Assembly: GCA_946616295.1 (NCBI GenBank)
Contig: CAMOIU010000048.1
Span: 1 to 24,609, forward strand
Length of the DNA: 24,609 nt
Direction of reading: 5' to 3'
From: CAG-791 sp002392385
GTDB lineage: Bacteria > Bacillota > Clostridia > Lachnospirales > Lachnospiraceae
In this document: piece after piece, positions 24,314 through 24,609 of the stretch
How positions within the stretch are numbered: position 1 is the stretch's first letter
How the letters are laid out: the number at the start of each line of letters is the position of its first letter
The notes under the pieces: model-generated
What the model was told of the DNA's origin: nothing
Databases searched by the model: none
What the model saw: the letters and a program-made list of their open reading frames with translations, nothing else
Position numbers and translations under genes: made by a program

Positions 24314-24361
24314 ACACAAGATATAGTTTTTACAAATTGTTACAAATACAAGATGTTGACG
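24314..24361 (+). promoter_or_regulatory. Pair of NrdR-box-like operators upstream of nrdD
   Basis: ACACAAGATATAGTTT (24314-24329) and ATACAAGATGTTGACG (24346-24361) share A-ACAAGAT-T--G and lie 32 bp apart start to start, about three helical turns. NrdR typically binds two such boxes in front of ribonucleotide reductase genes and represses them when ATP/dATP-loaded. The second box overlaps the TTGACG -35 candidate, as expected for repression. Just upstream, CGGGAA (24295-24300) and TTCCCG (24306-24311) form a small perfect hairpin. Confidence 0.6.
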
Positions 24362-24390
24362 AAAAGGCCGAGCCATGGTAAGGTAATACT
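24356..24390 (+). promoter_or_regulatory. Candidate nrdD promoter
   Basis: TTGACG (24356-24361) is a good -35. A hexamer at the ideal 17-bp distance is TAAGGT (24379-24384), matching the -10 consensus at three positions; the better-looking TAATAC (24384-24389) is 22 bp away. The promoter is supported mainly by position, between the NrdR-like boxes and the gene. Confidence 0.35.
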
Positions 24391-24423
24391 GTTCGTTCAC
24401 GGCTCTTTCGGGCCGGCTCTTGT

Positions 24424-24457
24424 TGTCCGGGTTCCGGAGAAGGGGAGGAACCGGACA
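24424..24457 (+). other. Leader hairpin upstream of nrdD
   Basis: TGTCCGG-G-TTCC (24424-24435) pairs with GGAACCGGACA (24447-24457), with one bulged G. The 11-nt loop is purine-rich (GGAGAAGGGGA). It ends 33 nt before the nrdD start and has no U-tract after it. It may stabilise the message or affect translation. Confidence 0.5.
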
Positions 24458-24490
24458 TACATTTCAAATAAGAACAAGGGGGCTTTCATC

Positions 24491-24609
24491 ATGTACCAGG
24501 TAGTAAAGAGAGACGGAAAGATCGCAGAGTTCAATATCCGCAAGATCAGTGCGGCCATCACCAAGGCCTTCGAAGCGCTGGACAAGCAGTACCATCCCAG
24601 CGTGATCGA
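24491..24609 (+). CDS. nrdD: Anaerobic ribonucleoside-triphosphate reductase, N-terminal fragment
   Basis: The window ends after 39 complete codons. The translation begins MYQVVKRDGKIAEFN and continues IRKISAAITKAFEALD, an ATP-cone domain, the allosteric dATP/ATP-sensing module at the N-terminus of ribonucleotide reductases. This wording at the very N-terminus is typical of clostridial NrdD, the glycyl-radical enzyme that reduces NTPs to dNTPs without oxygen. Class I or II reductases also begin with ATP cones, so the class is not proven by this fragment. Paired NrdR-like boxes upstream support a reductase. AAGGGGG lies about 8 nt before the ATG. Confidence 0.75.
   Translation, partial: MYQVVKRDGKIAEFNIRKISAAITKAFEALDKQYHPSVI

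Overview
The window is 24.6 kb of GC-rich, densely coding bacterial DNA. Strong AGGAGG-type ribosome binding sites, lipobox secretion signals, a clostripain-family protease, an NrdR-box-controlled anaerobic ribonucleotide reductase start and a cytoplasmic LacZ point to an anaerobic, gut-type Clostridia (Lachnospiraceae or a relative). This is inference from gene content; there is no rRNA or other taxonomic marker.

Layout. (1) 1-474: noncoding, with a 125-bp-period direct repeat at the left edge and a perfect 21-bp-arm hairpin. (2) 475-5427, minus strand: a compact six-gene run read right to left: DJ-1/PfpI protein, AI-2E-family membrane protein, alpha/beta esterase, ATP-grasp enzyme (4-bp ATGA overlap with the esterase), Zn-ribbon Nudix hydrolase, SGNH hydrolase. 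A sigma-A-like promoter lies upstream of the DJ-1 gene. (3) 5600-12067, plus strand: three consecutive predicted lipoproteins. These are a 1119-aa C11 (clostripain) cysteine protease, a 468-aa protein that repeats the C-terminal half of that protease without the catalytic domain, and a 538-aa M30-like zinc metalloprotease. Together they look like a cell-surface proteolysis module. (4) 12068-12905: an 838-bp noncoding island holding a palindromic MITE-like element that can fold into a branched structure, more hairpins, and six head-to-tail copies of a 71-73 bp repeat. (5) 12906-16058, minus strand: a GH2 beta-galactosidase with an unusual Ala/Pro/Asp-rich linker.

(6) 16216-21597, plus strand: a tightly coupled four-gene operon and the most interesting part of the window. 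It encodes a membrane protein with two Rossmann-like regions and a C-terminal ryanodine-receptor-type (RyR) domain, a two-TM potassium channel (TVGYGD filter) with the same cytoplasmic plan and its own RyR domain, a TPR protein with two CxxC pairs, and a DUF4037 nucleotidyltransferase-like protein. The genes overlap by 4 and 14 bp and the last pair is 6 bp apart. I infer a ligand- or nucleotide-sensing ion channel system of unknown purpose.

(7) 21661-24138, minus strand: a short UvrA-like tandem ABC ATPase with its own clear promoter. (8) 24139-24609: a regulatory region with two NrdR-like boxes and a leader hairpin, then the first 39 codons of a probable anaerobic ribonucleotide reductase (nrdD), cut by the window edge. 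No tRNA, rRNA, CRISPR array, transposase or integrase was seen.
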